Position numbers and translations under genes: made by a program. Shown piece after piece: positions 6,980 through 15,330 of a stretch of 64,000 bases of DNA. The stretch is taken from NCBI GenBank assembly GCA_019637685.1, contig JAHBVF010000020.1:1-64000 (forward strand), written 5' to 3'. The stretch is from Caldilineaceae bacterium (GTDB lineage Bacteria; Chloroflexota; Anaerolineae; Caldilineales; Caldilineaceae). Under the pieces are notes generated by a model. It was given only the letters and a program-made list of their open reading frames with translations, had not been told where the DNA came from and did no database searches. Every line of letters starts with the position of its first letter. Position 1 is the first letter of the stretch.

Positions 6980-7945
6980 CTATCCGCTGTCAAACGATTG
7001 GTGGTAGATAGATTCTTCGGACCAGTGGTGGGGGAAACGGTTGCGACCGTTTCGTTTGCCTTTTGGCTGCAGCAGCCGTTTTTCCAGAAGATCGGTGACA
7101 GGCTCTGGTCGATCCGAGCTTGGCTCCGCGTCCTGGGCTTCTTTCGCTTTTTCAGCAGCGGTCTTGGGCGGAGCCATCAACGCTTTCAGCGTCATAATAG
7201 CCCGGGCGTGAATCTGACAGACACGGGTTTGGCTGATTTCCATCACATCCGCCACCTCACGCATTGTCAGCTCTTCGGAATAATAGAGGGAAAGCAGAAT
7301 CTGCTCCCGTTTGGTCAGGGATTTGAGGGAGTGCATCAGACGTTCGTGCAACTCTTCCTCCTCCACCCGGTCCAGCACTGAAGTGGCCTGGGAGTCCTCC
7401 AAAACATCGGAAAGATTGAGTGCCTGGCCGTCGTCGCTGTTGCGCATAGGCTGGTCAAGACTCAGAATCATAAAACTGGCATCCTGCAAGACCTGCCTGT
7501 ACTGTTCCTCATTCAGTTCAATCACTTCAGCCACTTCGCTGTCCGAAGGGACCCGGCCCAGTTCAAATGTGAGTTGCTGGATAGCCTCTTTGGCAGCCCG
7601 CACACGTCGACGAGCCAACCGGCCCAGGGGGTCGTGCTGACGCAGCGCGTCCAGCACAGCGCCCCGCACCCGCAGGCTGGCAAAAGTCTCAAAGGTAATC
7701 CCCCGCTCCGGTTCAAAGCGTTCCACAGCATCGATCAGCCCCAGAACCCCGTAGTTGAGGAGGTCCTCCCATTCGATGGCGCCATCGGGGCGCAGGCCCA
7801 TGCGCCCGACCACTTTACGAATCATCGGTGCATAGAAAACGATGAGCTTCTCCCGAATATCGGGATCGCCGTTCTCTTTGTAGCGACGCCAAAGCAGATC
7901 GATCTTCGCTTGCCTGTCGGCTTTTGTGGCTGAATCCGGCATCAT
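6980..7945 (-). CDS. fliA: RNA polymerase sigma-28 factor FliA/SigD
   Basis: This sigma factor directs transcription of late flagellar and chemotaxis genes. Region 2 is clear (KLIVFYAPMIRKVVGRMGLR, DLLNYGVLGLIDAVERFEPE, GITFETFASLRVRGAVLDAL), followed by the sigma-28-typical LRQHDPLGRLARRRVRAAKE, region 3 and a region 4 helix-turn-helix (LTMREVADVMEISQTRVCQI). The start is the ATG at 7945, preceded by AGGTGG at good spacing; a GTG nine nt upstream is less likely. The protein is about 321 residues, roughly 60 longer than typical, because of a charged C-terminal tail after region 4. Its antagonist FlgM is encoded 3.3 kb downstream. Confidence 0.93.
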   Translation of the reverse strand: MMPDSATKADRQAKIDLLWRRYKENGDPDIREKLIVFYAPMIRKVVGRMGLRPDGAIEWEDLLNYGVLGLIDAVERFEPERGITFETFASLRVRGAVLDALRQHDPLGRLARRRVRAAKEAIQQLTFELGRVPSDSEVAEVIELNEEQYRQVLQDASFMILSLDQPMRNSDDGQALNLSDVLEDSQATSVLDRVEEEELHERLMHSLKSLTKREQILLSLYYSEELTMREVADVMEISQTRVCQIHARAIMTLKALMAPPKTAAEKAKEAQDAEPSSDRPEPVTDLLEKRLLQPKGKRNGRNRFPHHWSEESIYHQSFDSG

Positions 7946-8018
7946 ACGTTCCACCTGTTGCGGCCTGTCTCTCTGTAAGAAAAGTCGTTAGGGTACAAAT
8001 CACACAGCTACCGTAGAC

Positions 8019-8567
8019 TCAATGGCTGTCGGCGGCCATTCGGCGCAGACTGGCCGCCTGATCGTCGTACAATCGTCCGTCCGGCTCCACCTCAGGCATC
8101 TCGGCTGCTTTGTCCGGGCTGGCCGCAAAATCTGCTTCTGGTTCGCCCGGTTCGTTGGATTTTGCCTCGTCCGGAAATTCTGCCTTCTCTTCATCGGAGA
8201 TCATTCTTCGCCTGGCCGCGGCATTGTTGACCCGTATCGCGGCCTTGGCAGCCTTTTGAGCGGCTATAAGCGCTTCGTAGCGGTTCACATGCAGGGGCAC
8301 AACGACGAATGTCAGAAAAGCAATCGCAAGAATCGATCCGCCCAGCAGAGTGATAAACATACGCAGAATCGCATCGGTCCAAGCCCCGCCATTCGCAAGC
8401 GTGCCCAATCCCACGACAATGGCCGCCACCATACAAGCGTAGTAGAAGTTCCGCCATGTCGAGGGATCGAAGGGTGCAGGCGGGGGAAGTTCATGTCCGT
8501 CACTGGCCGAATTTCGGGCTGACTGAGTGACTTTCTCTGCGTGAACAGGGGAAGAAGCTGCGCTCAT
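8019..8567 (-). CDS. Unknown two-helix membrane protein between flhF and fliA
   Basis: I do not recognise this 182-residue protein. It has a short polar N-terminus, two membrane helices (about 42-58 and 67-92), an Ala-rich basic helix (97-121, ALIAAQKAAKAAIRVNNAAA) and an acidic, probably disordered tail (123-182). An AAGGA ribosome site precedes the ATG. It begins 17 nt after flhF and ends 73 nt before fliA, the interval where many flagellar operons encode the MinD-like FlhG. No Walker motif is present, so it is not an FlhG remnant. The operon position implies a motility-related role, perhaps at the membrane near FlhF. Confidence 0.7.
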   Translation of the reverse strand: MSAASSPVHAEKVTQSARNSASDGHELPPPAPFDPSTWRNFYYACMVAAIVVGLGTLANGGAWTDAILRMFITLLGGSILAIAFLTFVVVPLHVNRYEALIAAQKAAKAAIRVNNAAARRRMISDEEKAEFPDEAKSNEPGEPEADFAASPDKAAEMPEVEPDGRLYDDQAASLRRMAADSH

Positions 8568-8584
8568 TCTCTGATCCTTTTATC

Positions 8585-9919
8585 TCACTGCAACTGAGTG
8601 AAGTCGGAAAAACGCTGGAATTGGGACGTGACCGGAAATAGTGTGGCCGCAGCCTGGGGGTTGGTTTCCGGCAGCCAGCCCCGTGTGAGCAACAGCAGCC
8701 GTTCCAAAAGTGCTTCATTGGTGGCAATCTCAATATCCTCAGGAACCCGCTGTCCGGTTGTAAAATAGGAGAGGGGCAGTTGTCGCTCTGCCAGCAAGCC
8801 GCAGGCAGAGCCAAGTTGGCTTGTCTCATCGACCTTTGTCAGAATGATGCCCGCCGGCGGCAGGACAGAGAAACGGTCCAGAATGCGCCGGCCATCCTGC
8901 AGCGGTGTCCCGGCGGCCAGGGCGATCTGCAAATGGGGATTCTCCAGAACGTCTATGAAAGAGCGCAAAACAGACAACTGCTCGTTATCCGCAGGGCTGC
9001 GCCCAGGCGTGTCAATCAGAATCAGCGCCTTGTCCTGGTGGTCCGCGATCGACTGGCGCAGCTCATCGGGTGTGTAGGCCACAGCCAAAGGAGATTGCAT
9101 CAACTCACTGTAGGTGCGCAGTTGATTCACAGCGCCGATCCGATAGGTATCAACAGTAATAATGGCAATGGGCAGCCGTTTTTGCAGGGAATAGTGAGCT
9201 GCCAGTTTGGCAATCGTTGTCGTCTTGCCCACGCCCGTGGGACCCACCAGCGCAAAGACCAAAGGCTTGCCCGGTTTGCCCGGTTGAATGGGGCCAATTG
9301 CCGGAGTCATTTCAGCCACCATACGGCGGCTGAGCGCAGCGCCCACCATATCATCCCGACGGAGCGCGGTGGGGGTGAGCATTTCATCCAGCCCATCCAG
9401 CAGCTTGTCAACCCACTGCGCAGGCAGCGCGGACTCTTGCAGGGCATCTGCCCAACTGAACAGCGCTTCGGGCCGTTCGGTCTCGCCCCGACCGCGGCGC
9501 TGCAAAAGGGCACGTATCTGGGCTATCTCCCGACGTAGGCTATCAAAATCATTTTTCTCCCGACCCGGTGTGGCGCCATAATCAGCAAAGACAGGCGTAG
9601 GCCGCAGCTCGTTTTGGGCTGGTGTGTGTGTCTGACGGACGGGCGTCTGATGGACGGGTGTCTGATGGAGAGGTGTCTGATGGAGAGGTGTTTGATGGAT
9701 AGACGCCTGACGGAAAGGTTCAGCGCGGTTCGCAGTTTCCTGCGAGCCGGATTCGTCCACACCCACAGTAATCTCGATGAGTGTCGCGGCCCGGCGTCCT
9801 GCCTGGGCCGGCTGGACTACATCTTTCTGGTGGAGCAGCACAGCGTCATCCCCCAGTTCAGCCTGGGCCTGGGCAAATGCTTCTTGAAGATTAGCCGCTC
9901 GGTATTGTTTGACTTTCAT
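8585..9919 (-). CDS. flhF: Flagellar SRP-like GTPase FlhF
   Basis: A 444-residue SRP-type GTPase that helps set flagellar position and number. The C-terminal NG domain has a P-loop (GPTGVGKTT, about 226-234), the G2-region DTYRIGAVNQLRTY (257-270) and DTPGRS (303-308). The N-terminal basic B-domain begins MKVKQYRAANLQEAFAQAQA, typical of FlhF. Between them lies a run of six pentapeptides of the QTPLH type (71-100), encoded by a 15-bp tandem repeat. Preceded by flhA, as in most flagellar operons; the usual partner flhG is not adjacent. Confidence 0.93.
   Translation of the reverse strand: MKVKQYRAANLQEAFAQAQAELGDDAVLLHQKDVVQPAQAGRRAATLIEITVGVDESGSQETANRAEPFRQASIHQTPLHQTPLHQTPVHQTPVRQTHTPAQNELRPTPVFADYGATPGREKNDFDSLRREIAQIRALLQRRGRGETERPEALFSWADALQESALPAQWVDKLLDGLDEMLTPTALRRDDMVGAALSRRMVAEMTPAIGPIQPGKPGKPLVFALVGPTGVGKTTTIAKLAAHYSLQKRLPIAIITVDTYRIGAVNQLRTYSELMQSPLAVAYTPDELRQSIADHQDKALILIDTPGRSPADNEQLSVLRSFIDVLENPHLQIALAAGTPLQDGRRILDRFSVLPPAGIILTKVDETSQLGSACGLLAERQLPLSYFTTGQRVPEDIEIATNEALLERLLLLTRGWLPETNPQAAATLFPVTSQFQRFSDFTQLQ
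9620..9719 (-). repeat. 15-bp tandem repeat inside flhF (QTPLH pentapeptides)
   Basis: About six copies of a 15-bp unit (on the plus strand GTCTGATGGAGAGGT and variants, 9630-9719) encode QASIH-QTPLH-QTPLH-QTPVH-QTPVR-QTHTP. Two central copies are identical and the outer copies diverge, as expected for slippage or unequal exchange. Frame is preserved by any whole-unit change, so copy number can vary without inactivating FlhF. Confidence 0.9.
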
Positions 9920-10046
9920 TGTGCATTGCTCCCGAATTCGAAGAAAGGTCTACCGCTCTATTGTGACAAACACAAACAGAAGTGTGCATCAATGCTGCGT
10001 TTGGCTGGCGTAAAAATTCCGTTGTTGGCCCAGGAGTACCTCTGGC

Positions 10047-12206
10047 CTATGCCCGTCGGCGTAGCTCCACCACGCCTTCGGCCCGAACCTCCATCTCGGC
10101 TGGCAACTCGTTGAAACCAAGCACAGCCAGGGTGGGCAATGTGCGTTGGGTGAAGCGGCGCATGGGCATACGGATCCGTTGGCTGGTGACCAGTACCGGT
10201 TCGTGGCTTTGGGTTGCCAGGGCTTCCATCTGGTGGGCAATCTCAGACATCAGTTCCTGGGCCGTGTCCGGCGGCAGGTTGACCATCCATCCCTGGGCGG
10301 TCTGCTGTAAATGTTCGGAGACCGCGTGCTCCACAGTCGGGGCCAGGGTGAAGACGTGCAGCGCGCCGTCGAAGCTGCGGTATTGGTTGGCAATTGTGCG
10401 TCCCAGATAGCCTCTGGCCCGTTCCGCCAGCACATCTGCATCCGAAGTCTCGTGGGCGTGATCGCCGATAGCTTCCAGAATAATTACCATATCCCGGATG
10501 GGAATGCGCTCGCGCAGGAGTGCCTGCAAAACCCGCTGCACAGTGCCCAGGCCGGGCGTATTCTGGACTTCGTTCACCACCGCGGGGTAGTGTTGTTGCA
10601 GATTTTCCAGAAGCTCCTGGACTTCTTGGCGCCCCAACAGGGAAGACGAATGTTGACGAATGACTTCGGTGAGATGGGTGATGATAATGCTGGGCGGTTC
10701 CACAACTGTATAGCCACTGACTTCGGCATCGGTCCGCTGCTCCTGGCTGATCCAGATAGCGGGCAGACCAAAGACCGGCTCAGTCGTCTCGGTTCCTTCG
10801 ATATCCCGGCTGACAGCGGGGCCGGGCATCGCCAGCAGATTGCGGGGCTGAATCTGGCCTTGGCTGATCTCTTCGCCCCGCAGTTTGATCACATATTGTT
10901 GGGGAGCCAGGCGCAAATTGTCGCGGATGCGAATTTTGGGCACAATGAAGCCCAGTTCAGAAGCGACCTGACGGCGGATGTAGCCCACCCGCTCCAACAG
11001 GTCCCCGCCCTGATTTTGATCGATCAGCGGTATCAACCCATAGCCGATCTCCAATTCCAGCACGTCTACCCGCAGCAGCGAGAGCACTTCTGGCTCGTCC
11101 CCCGCTTCCTCTGCTTTGGCCCCTGGCAGAGCCAACCCCTTGCCCGCCACCGGGCCAGGGAGCTGGTTATTTTCCTTTTTGGCTGGTCGCGTACGCCCAA
11201 GAAAATAGCTGGACCCACCCATAAGACCGGAAAGTGTCAAAAAGGGCAGGGTGGGCAGCCCAGGCACGATGGCAAATCCGGCCAGGATGACGGCCACTGT
11301 TGCCAGGGCACGGGGGCTGGCCGAGAGCTGCTTCAAAACATCCGCGCCCATGTGGTTTTCCGAGCGGGCACGGGTGACGATAATGCCTGTGGCCGTGCTG
11401 ATGAGCAGCGAAGGTATCTGGCTGACCAGCCCATCACCCACAGTAAGCAGCGTGAAGGTTTGGGCAGCCTCACTCACGGACATTCCCATCTGGAGCATCC
11501 CAATCACCAATCCGCCCAGAACGTTGATGATCGTAATGATGATGCCCGCCATCGCATCGCCCTTAACAAATTTGCTCGCGCCATCCATCGCGCCGTAAAA
11601 GTCGGCCTCGTGCGCGATTTTCTCCCGGCGGCTGCGGGCTACATCCTCGCTGATCAGGCCAGCATTCAGGTCCGCATCAATTGCCATCTGCTTGCCGGGC
11701 ATGGCATCCAGCGTAAAACGAGCTGACACTTCGGCTACACGACCTGCGCCCGCGGTAATCACAGCAAACTGGATGACCATCAGCAGCAGGAAGATGACCA
11801 GACCGACCACATAGTTGCCCCCCACCACAAAGTCGCCAAAGGCTTCAATCACTTTGCCCGCTTGCCCCCCCAGCAGAATCAACCGGGTGCTGCCGATGTT
11901 GAGAGAGAGGCGAAAGAGCGTGACCACCAGCAAGAGGGAAGGGAAGACGCTGAATTCCAGTGGCTCTTCCACATACATCACTATCAACAGAATAGTGATA
12001 GAGACGCTGATGTTGAACGTGAGAAGCAGATCCAACAGCATGGGCGGCATGGGAATAATCATCATACCGACGATCATCACCACCATTCCGGCCCACACAA
12101 TATCAGTATGTTGGGATATTTTGCCCAGAAAAACGGCAAGCTGTCCGATAGAAAAGGATGATTTTGTGCCAGCAGCAGTATTGGCGACAGGGTTTGCAGT
12201 TGTCAT
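10047..12206 (-). CDS. flhA: Flagellar export gate protein FlhA
   Basis: A 719-residue export-gate subunit that forms the nonameric ring and docks chaperone-substrate complexes. Residues about 40-340 contain eight membrane helices with the FHIPEP signature region (RLILLGGQAGKVIEAFGDFV ... RFTLDAMPGKQMAIDADLNA). The soluble C-domain (about 370-719) includes the conserved IRIRDNLRLAPQQYVIKLRG segment. The length matches the family. The ATG overlaps the flhB stop (ATGA, 12203-12206). A 127-nt gap to flhF holds nothing that I recognise. Confidence 0.95.
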   Translation of the reverse strand: MTTANPVANTAAGTKSSFSIGQLAVFLGKISQHTDIVWAGMVVMIVGMMIIPMPPMLLDLLLTFNISVSITILLIVMYVEEPLEFSVFPSLLLVVTLFRLSLNIGSTRLILLGGQAGKVIEAFGDFVVGGNYVVGLVIFLLLMVIQFAVITAGAGRVAEVSARFTLDAMPGKQMAIDADLNAGLISEDVARSRREKIAHEADFYGAMDGASKFVKGDAMAGIIITIINVLGGLVIGMLQMGMSVSEAAQTFTLLTVGDGLVSQIPSLLISTATGIIVTRARSENHMGADVLKQLSASPRALATVAVILAGFAIVPGLPTLPFLTLSGLMGGSSYFLGRTRPAKKENNQLPGPVAGKGLALPGAKAEEAGDEPEVLSLLRVDVLELEIGYGLIPLIDQNQGGDLLERVGYIRRQVASELGFIVPKIRIRDNLRLAPQQYVIKLRGEEISQGQIQPRNLLAMPGPAVSRDIEGTETTEPVFGLPAIWISQEQRTDAEVSGYTVVEPPSIIITHLTEVIRQHSSSLLGRQEVQELLENLQQHYPAVVNEVQNTPGLGTVQRVLQALLRERIPIRDMVIILEAIGDHAHETSDADVLAERARGYLGRTIANQYRSFDGALHVFTLAPTVEHAVSEHLQQTAQGWMVNLPPDTAQELMSEIAHQMEALATQSHEPVLVTSQRIRMPMRRFTQRTLPTLAVLGFNELPAEMEVRAEGVVELRRRA

Positions 12207-13327
12207 GCGTTTGTCCCTTGCAAGGTCTGGGATGGAGCCACAGGTTTCGGTTTACGCAGGCTATAGACAAAGGCCAGCACTTTGGCCACGGCTTGAAAAA
12301 ACTCGGCGGGTACTTGGGAATTCAACGGCAGCTTGTACAGGGCACGGGCCAACGGCTTGTTGGGCACAACCACCACGCCGTGACGCCGAGCCAGCGAGAT
12401 GATGCGAAACGCGACTTCGTCCTGCCCTTTGGCGACGATCTGGGGAGCAGCCATCTTCTGTTTGTCGTAGCGGATAGCCACCGCAAAGTGGGTGGGGTTG
12501 ACGATCACAGCATCCGCGGTGGGCACTTCCGCCATCATCCGTTGTTGGGACATCTCGCGCTGGATGCGGCGTATCCGGGATTTGACTTCCGGCGAACCGT
12601 CCTGCTGTTTGGATTCGTCCCGAACTTCCTGTTTGGTCATCAGCAGGCTCTGGCGGTGCTGATAGAACTGCCAAATAAAATCAAAGATGGCGATCACCAG
12701 CAGCACGGCAGCGGACTGTAAGGCCATAGTATAGGTGATGGCAGTGAGGGACGCGATCCCCGGCCCCAGTCCGGTCTTGGCGGCGGCCAGCAGCTCGCCG
12801 ATCCGCCCACTGATGGTAAAGTAGACAATTATGACAATCACCGACTGCTTGGCAATGCCTTTGGCTGCCTCCACAAACATCTGCTTGCCATAAATCTGCT
12901 TGGCCCGGCTGAGCGGATTCATACGATTCCACTTGGGGATGAGCAGGCGAGGCTGGACCAATCCCCGGGTTTGGACAAGATTCGCTCCCACCCCCACCAG
13001 CATCACCAGCCCCAGCCAGGGAAGCAATCTGATCCCTACGCCCAAGGCGGGTTGGCTGATCATCTCGCGCAGAGCAGTGAAGTCGAGGGTTTCTGGGCCG
13101 ACGTGGCTCAGGGAGGCGTAGCTGCGTTGCATCACTTGGGTTATGCTGCTGGTAATGGCAACCCCGCTGACAGCCAGAAAATAGAGGCCAAAATAGAGAA
13201 CGAGCATTCCGCCCAGTTCCTGGCTTTTGGCAATTCGGCCCTCTTCCCGAAATTGGCGCAAACGTTTGGCTGTTGGTTCTTCGGTCTTTTCTCCGGCCAC
13301 GGTTTCCTCTGCTGTGAAAACAGCCAC
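12203..13327 (-). CDS. flhB: Flagellar export switch protein FlhB
   Basis: A 374-residue export-gate component whose self-cleavage switches export from rod/hook to filament substrates. The N-terminus has the standard EKTEEPTAKRLRQFREEGRI, followed by four membrane helices, a cytoplasmic linker and the autocleavage motif NPTH at residues 277-280 (VIVNPTHFAVAIRYDK), cleaved after Asn. The C-terminal part (VPNKPLARALYKLPLNSQVP) completes the cytoplasmic domain. The start codon is a GTG with a weak ribosome site. The gene overlaps flhA by 4 nt and follows fliR by 60 nt. Confidence 0.95.
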   Translation of the reverse strand: MAVFTAEETVAGEKTEEPTAKRLRQFREEGRIAKSQELGGMLVLYFGLYFLAVSGVAITSSITQVMQRSYASLSHVGPETLDFTALREMISQPALGVGIRLLPWLGLVMLVGVGANLVQTRGLVQPRLLIPKWNRMNPLSRAKQIYGKQMFVEAAKGIAKQSVIVIIVYFTISGRIGELLAAAKTGLGPGIASLTAITYTMALQSAAVLLVIAIFDFIWQFYQHRQSLLMTKQEVRDESKQQDGSPEVKSRIRRIQREMSQQRMMAEVPTADAVIVNPTHFAVAIRYDKQKMAAPQIVAKGQDEVAFRIISLARRHGVVVVPNKPLARALYKLPLNSQVPAEFFQAVAKVLAFVYSLRKPKPVAPSQTLQGTNA

Positions 13328-13387
13328 TGACGAATACTGACAAATGTGAATGGGGCCGGGCTACACGAACAGGCCCAACAGTGCTCC

Positions 13388-14167
13388 TTAGCGAAAGAGC
13401 ATCAACATCTGCTGCCCGGTCTTGTCCATCTCCGCGGCCACTTGGGGCCAGAAATAGGGCAGCGAGAGAAAAATGGCGATCAACCCCATAGCCACTTTAA
13501 GCGGCAGGCTTTGGGAAAAGACGTTCATCCGGGGCATAGCCCGGCTGATCAACACCAGCGCCAAGTCGGCCAGCAGCACCACACCGATCACCGGCAAAGC
13601 CATCTGCAGAGAGACCTCCCACAGCCGGCTGGTAAAGGCAAGAATCCGGTCGATGAGAAGACCATCAGAGAGGCCAATCACATCCGACAGGAACTGGCCG
13701 GGTGGCATCAGGTCCACCATCCGCTGCAATCCAATCAGCAGCACGTGATCTGCCCGCACCAGGAGAAAAACAAGAATCGCCAACTGTGTATACAGTTGGC
13801 TCATAGGTGTGGTGGACTCCGGAAAGAGCGGGCTGATGGAGGAAGCGTAGCTCATTCCCATGGCCCCGGCCACCAGTGTACCCACCAGCCCAACAGCCAG
13901 AACAGGCAACATTGCCACAAAGCCGAGAAGCAGCCCGATCAAAATCTCCTGCACCAGCACAGCGAAGAAAGCCATATCGCTATCCGGCACAAAGGGCGTT
14001 GGCGATGACGGGGCAAGCACAAACGCGAGCAAAAAGGCCAGGCCGATTTTGGCCTGGGTGGGCACAACGCGCTGGCTAAAAAAGGGCGCGGAAGCCAGAA
14101 AGGCCAGAATCCGGACAAAGAGTAGAAAGAAGAGGTAAGGATAGCCAATCGGGATGCTCATGCGCAT
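13388..14167 (-). CDS. fliR: Flagellar export protein FliR
   Basis: A 259-residue polytopic core subunit of the FliPQR export gate. About six membrane helices are visible, with family motifs LFFLLFVRILAFLASAPFFS near the N-terminus and GLLLGFVAMLPVLAVGLVGT in the middle. The frame stays open upstream into fliQ, but that extension is not membrane-like; ATG at 14167 (or 14161) gives normal family length. No clear Shine-Dalgarno sequence precedes either ATG. The 103-nt gap to fliQ contains the GTTAC direct-repeat motif at 14206-14222. Confidence 0.92.
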   Translation of the reverse strand: MRMSIPIGYPYLFFLLFVRILAFLASAPFFSQRVVPTQAKIGLAFLLAFVLAPSSPTPFVPDSDMAFFAVLVQEILIGLLLGFVAMLPVLAVGLVGTLVAGAMGMSYASSISPLFPESTTPMSQLYTQLAILVFLLVRADHVLLIGLQRMVDLMPPGQFLSDVIGLSDGLLIDRILAFTSRLWEVSLQMALPVIGVVLLADLALVLISRAMPRMNVFSQSLPLKVAMGLIAIFLSLPYFWPQVAAEMDKTGQQMLMLFR

Positions 14168-14205
14168 AGTGTACGCGGCTGAACAATCCGTTTGGGTATG
14201 GGGGG

Positions 14206-14222
14206 TGTAACAGGGGCGTAAC
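14206..14222 (-). promoter_or_regulatory. GTTAC direct-repeat motif upstream of fliR
   Basis: On the minus strand the 17-mer GTTACGCCCCTGTTACA contains two GTTAC half-sites 11 bp apart, one helical turn. A copy with one difference occurs at 20498-20514 upstream of flbD. The spacing is typical of OmpR/PhoB-type operators. Function is inferred. Confidence 0.35.
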
Positions 14223-14270
14223 GAGGCGGACGCAGAAATCAACGGCCTGCCCTGGGCCGGGGGACAGACC

Positions 14271-14540
14271 CTAGGCAGCCAACCGGGGAATAATGTCGAA
14301 TAGATTTGTAGTAAAGGTGAGCAATTGCTGGAACATCCACGGCCCAAGCAGCGCGGTGACCACAATCACCCCCAGGATTTTGGGGACAAAGGTAAGCGTG
14401 ACTTCCTGAATCTGGGTGATGGCCTGGAAGAGACTGACGACCAGCCCGATTACCAAACTGACGCCCAGCAAAGGCAGGCTGAGAATGAGCATCATTGTCA
14501 GCGCGTTGCGACCCAAATCAATAATCATTGTCTCTGTCAT
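14271..14540 (-). CDS. fliQ: Flagellar export protein FliQ
   Basis: An 89-residue protein with two membrane helices (about 15-38 and 54-76), a subunit of the FliPQR export gate. The hallmark segment between them is present (VVSLFQAITQIQEVTLTFVP followed by KILGV). The length is exactly typical. The gene starts 10 nt after the fliP stop and precedes fliR, the invariant fliP-fliQ-fliR order. Confidence 0.95.
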   Translation of the reverse strand: MTETMIIDLGRNALTMMLILSLPLLGVSLVIGLVVSLFQAITQIQEVTLTFVPKILGVIVVTALLGPWMFQQLLTFTTNLFDIIPRLAA

Positions 14541-14550
14541 TGCACATACC

Positions 14551-15330
14551 TCACGATAGAAAGCTCAGGACCAGATTGCGCACCAGCAGGTTCCAGCCAT
14601 CCACCATCACAAAGAGCAGCAGTTTGAATGGAAGACTGATAATTGTTGGTGGCAGCATCATCATACCCATACTCATCAACGCGCTGGAGACCACAATGTC
14701 GATGACCAGAAAGGGAATGTAGATAATAAAGACCATCTGAAAAGCGATCTTCAGTTCGCTGATGATGAAAGCAGGCATCAACACATACGTGGGGATGTCG
14801 GCCATAGTGTTGGGCCGGTCTTGACCAGAGAGATAGACAAAAAGAGCCAGGTCCTGCTCGCCCACCTGCTTGAACATAAAGTCACGCAGAGGTTCTGCAC
14901 CCACTGTGAGAGCGTCCTGAATATCCATCTCACCGTCCAGATATGGCTGCACCGCGCTTTCGTTCATCACCTCCAGGGTGGGGGCCATCACAAAAAAACT
15001 AAGGAGCAGCGCCAGCCCGATCACTACCTGATTGGGCGGCAGCATGGGCACGCCAATGGCTGTACGCAAACTGGCCAGCACAACCGCGATACGCACAAAA
15101 CCCGTCATCAAAATCAGCACACTGGGCAAAAAAGCCAGACCGCTGAGCAGCAACATCATCTGCACACTGTTGCTCAGAGAACCGCTGCCGTCAGGCATAC
15201 TGAGAGTCAGGGCCACACTGTCACTGCCGCCGGACAAAGGCAAACCACCGGATGCTGGAGAGCCATCGGACGCGCAGCCAGCCAAAAACAGGGCAAAGAG
15301 CACGGCCAGCAAGAGCCTGCGTTTAGTCAT
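14551..15330 (-). CDS. fliP: Flagellar export protein FliP with lipobox-like signal
   Basis: A 259-residue export-gate subunit. Family motifs are clear: LLSGLAFLPSVLILMTGFVR, GVPMLPPNQVVIGLALLLSF, AFIISELKIAFQMVFIIYIP and DIVVSSALMSMGMMMLPP. FliP proteins often have a cleavable signal peptide; here the signal (MTKRRLLLAVLFALFLAGC) ends in LAGC, a textbook lipobox with Cys19. The ATG at 15330 is preceded by AGGGTGG, and a GTG nine nt upstream is less likely. It overlaps the fliO end by 8 nt. If the lipobox is used, mature FliP would be N-terminally acylated. Confidence 0.95.
   Translation of the reverse strand: MTKRRLLLAVLFALFLAGCASDGSPASGGLPLSGGSDSVALTLSMPDGSGSLSNSVQMMLLLSGLAFLPSVLILMTGFVRIAVVLASLRTAIGVPMLPPNQVVIGLALLLSFFVMAPTLEVMNESAVQPYLDGEMDIQDALTVGAEPLRDFMFKQVGEQDLALFVYLSGQDRPNTMADIPTYVLMPAFIISELKIAFQMVFIIYIPFLVIDIVVSSALMSMGMMMLPPTIISLPFKLLLFVMVDGWNLLVRNLVLSFLS

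Noticed and set aside
9620..9719. Possible CRISPR-like array
   Set aside because: The 15-bp units are contiguous without spacers and encode a periodic peptide in FlhF, so this is a coding tandem repeat.
14168..14365. N-terminal extension of FliR into fliQ
   Set aside because: The extra residues are Cys/Pro/Ser-rich, not membrane-like, and overlap fliQ; FliR family length fits the ATG at 14167.
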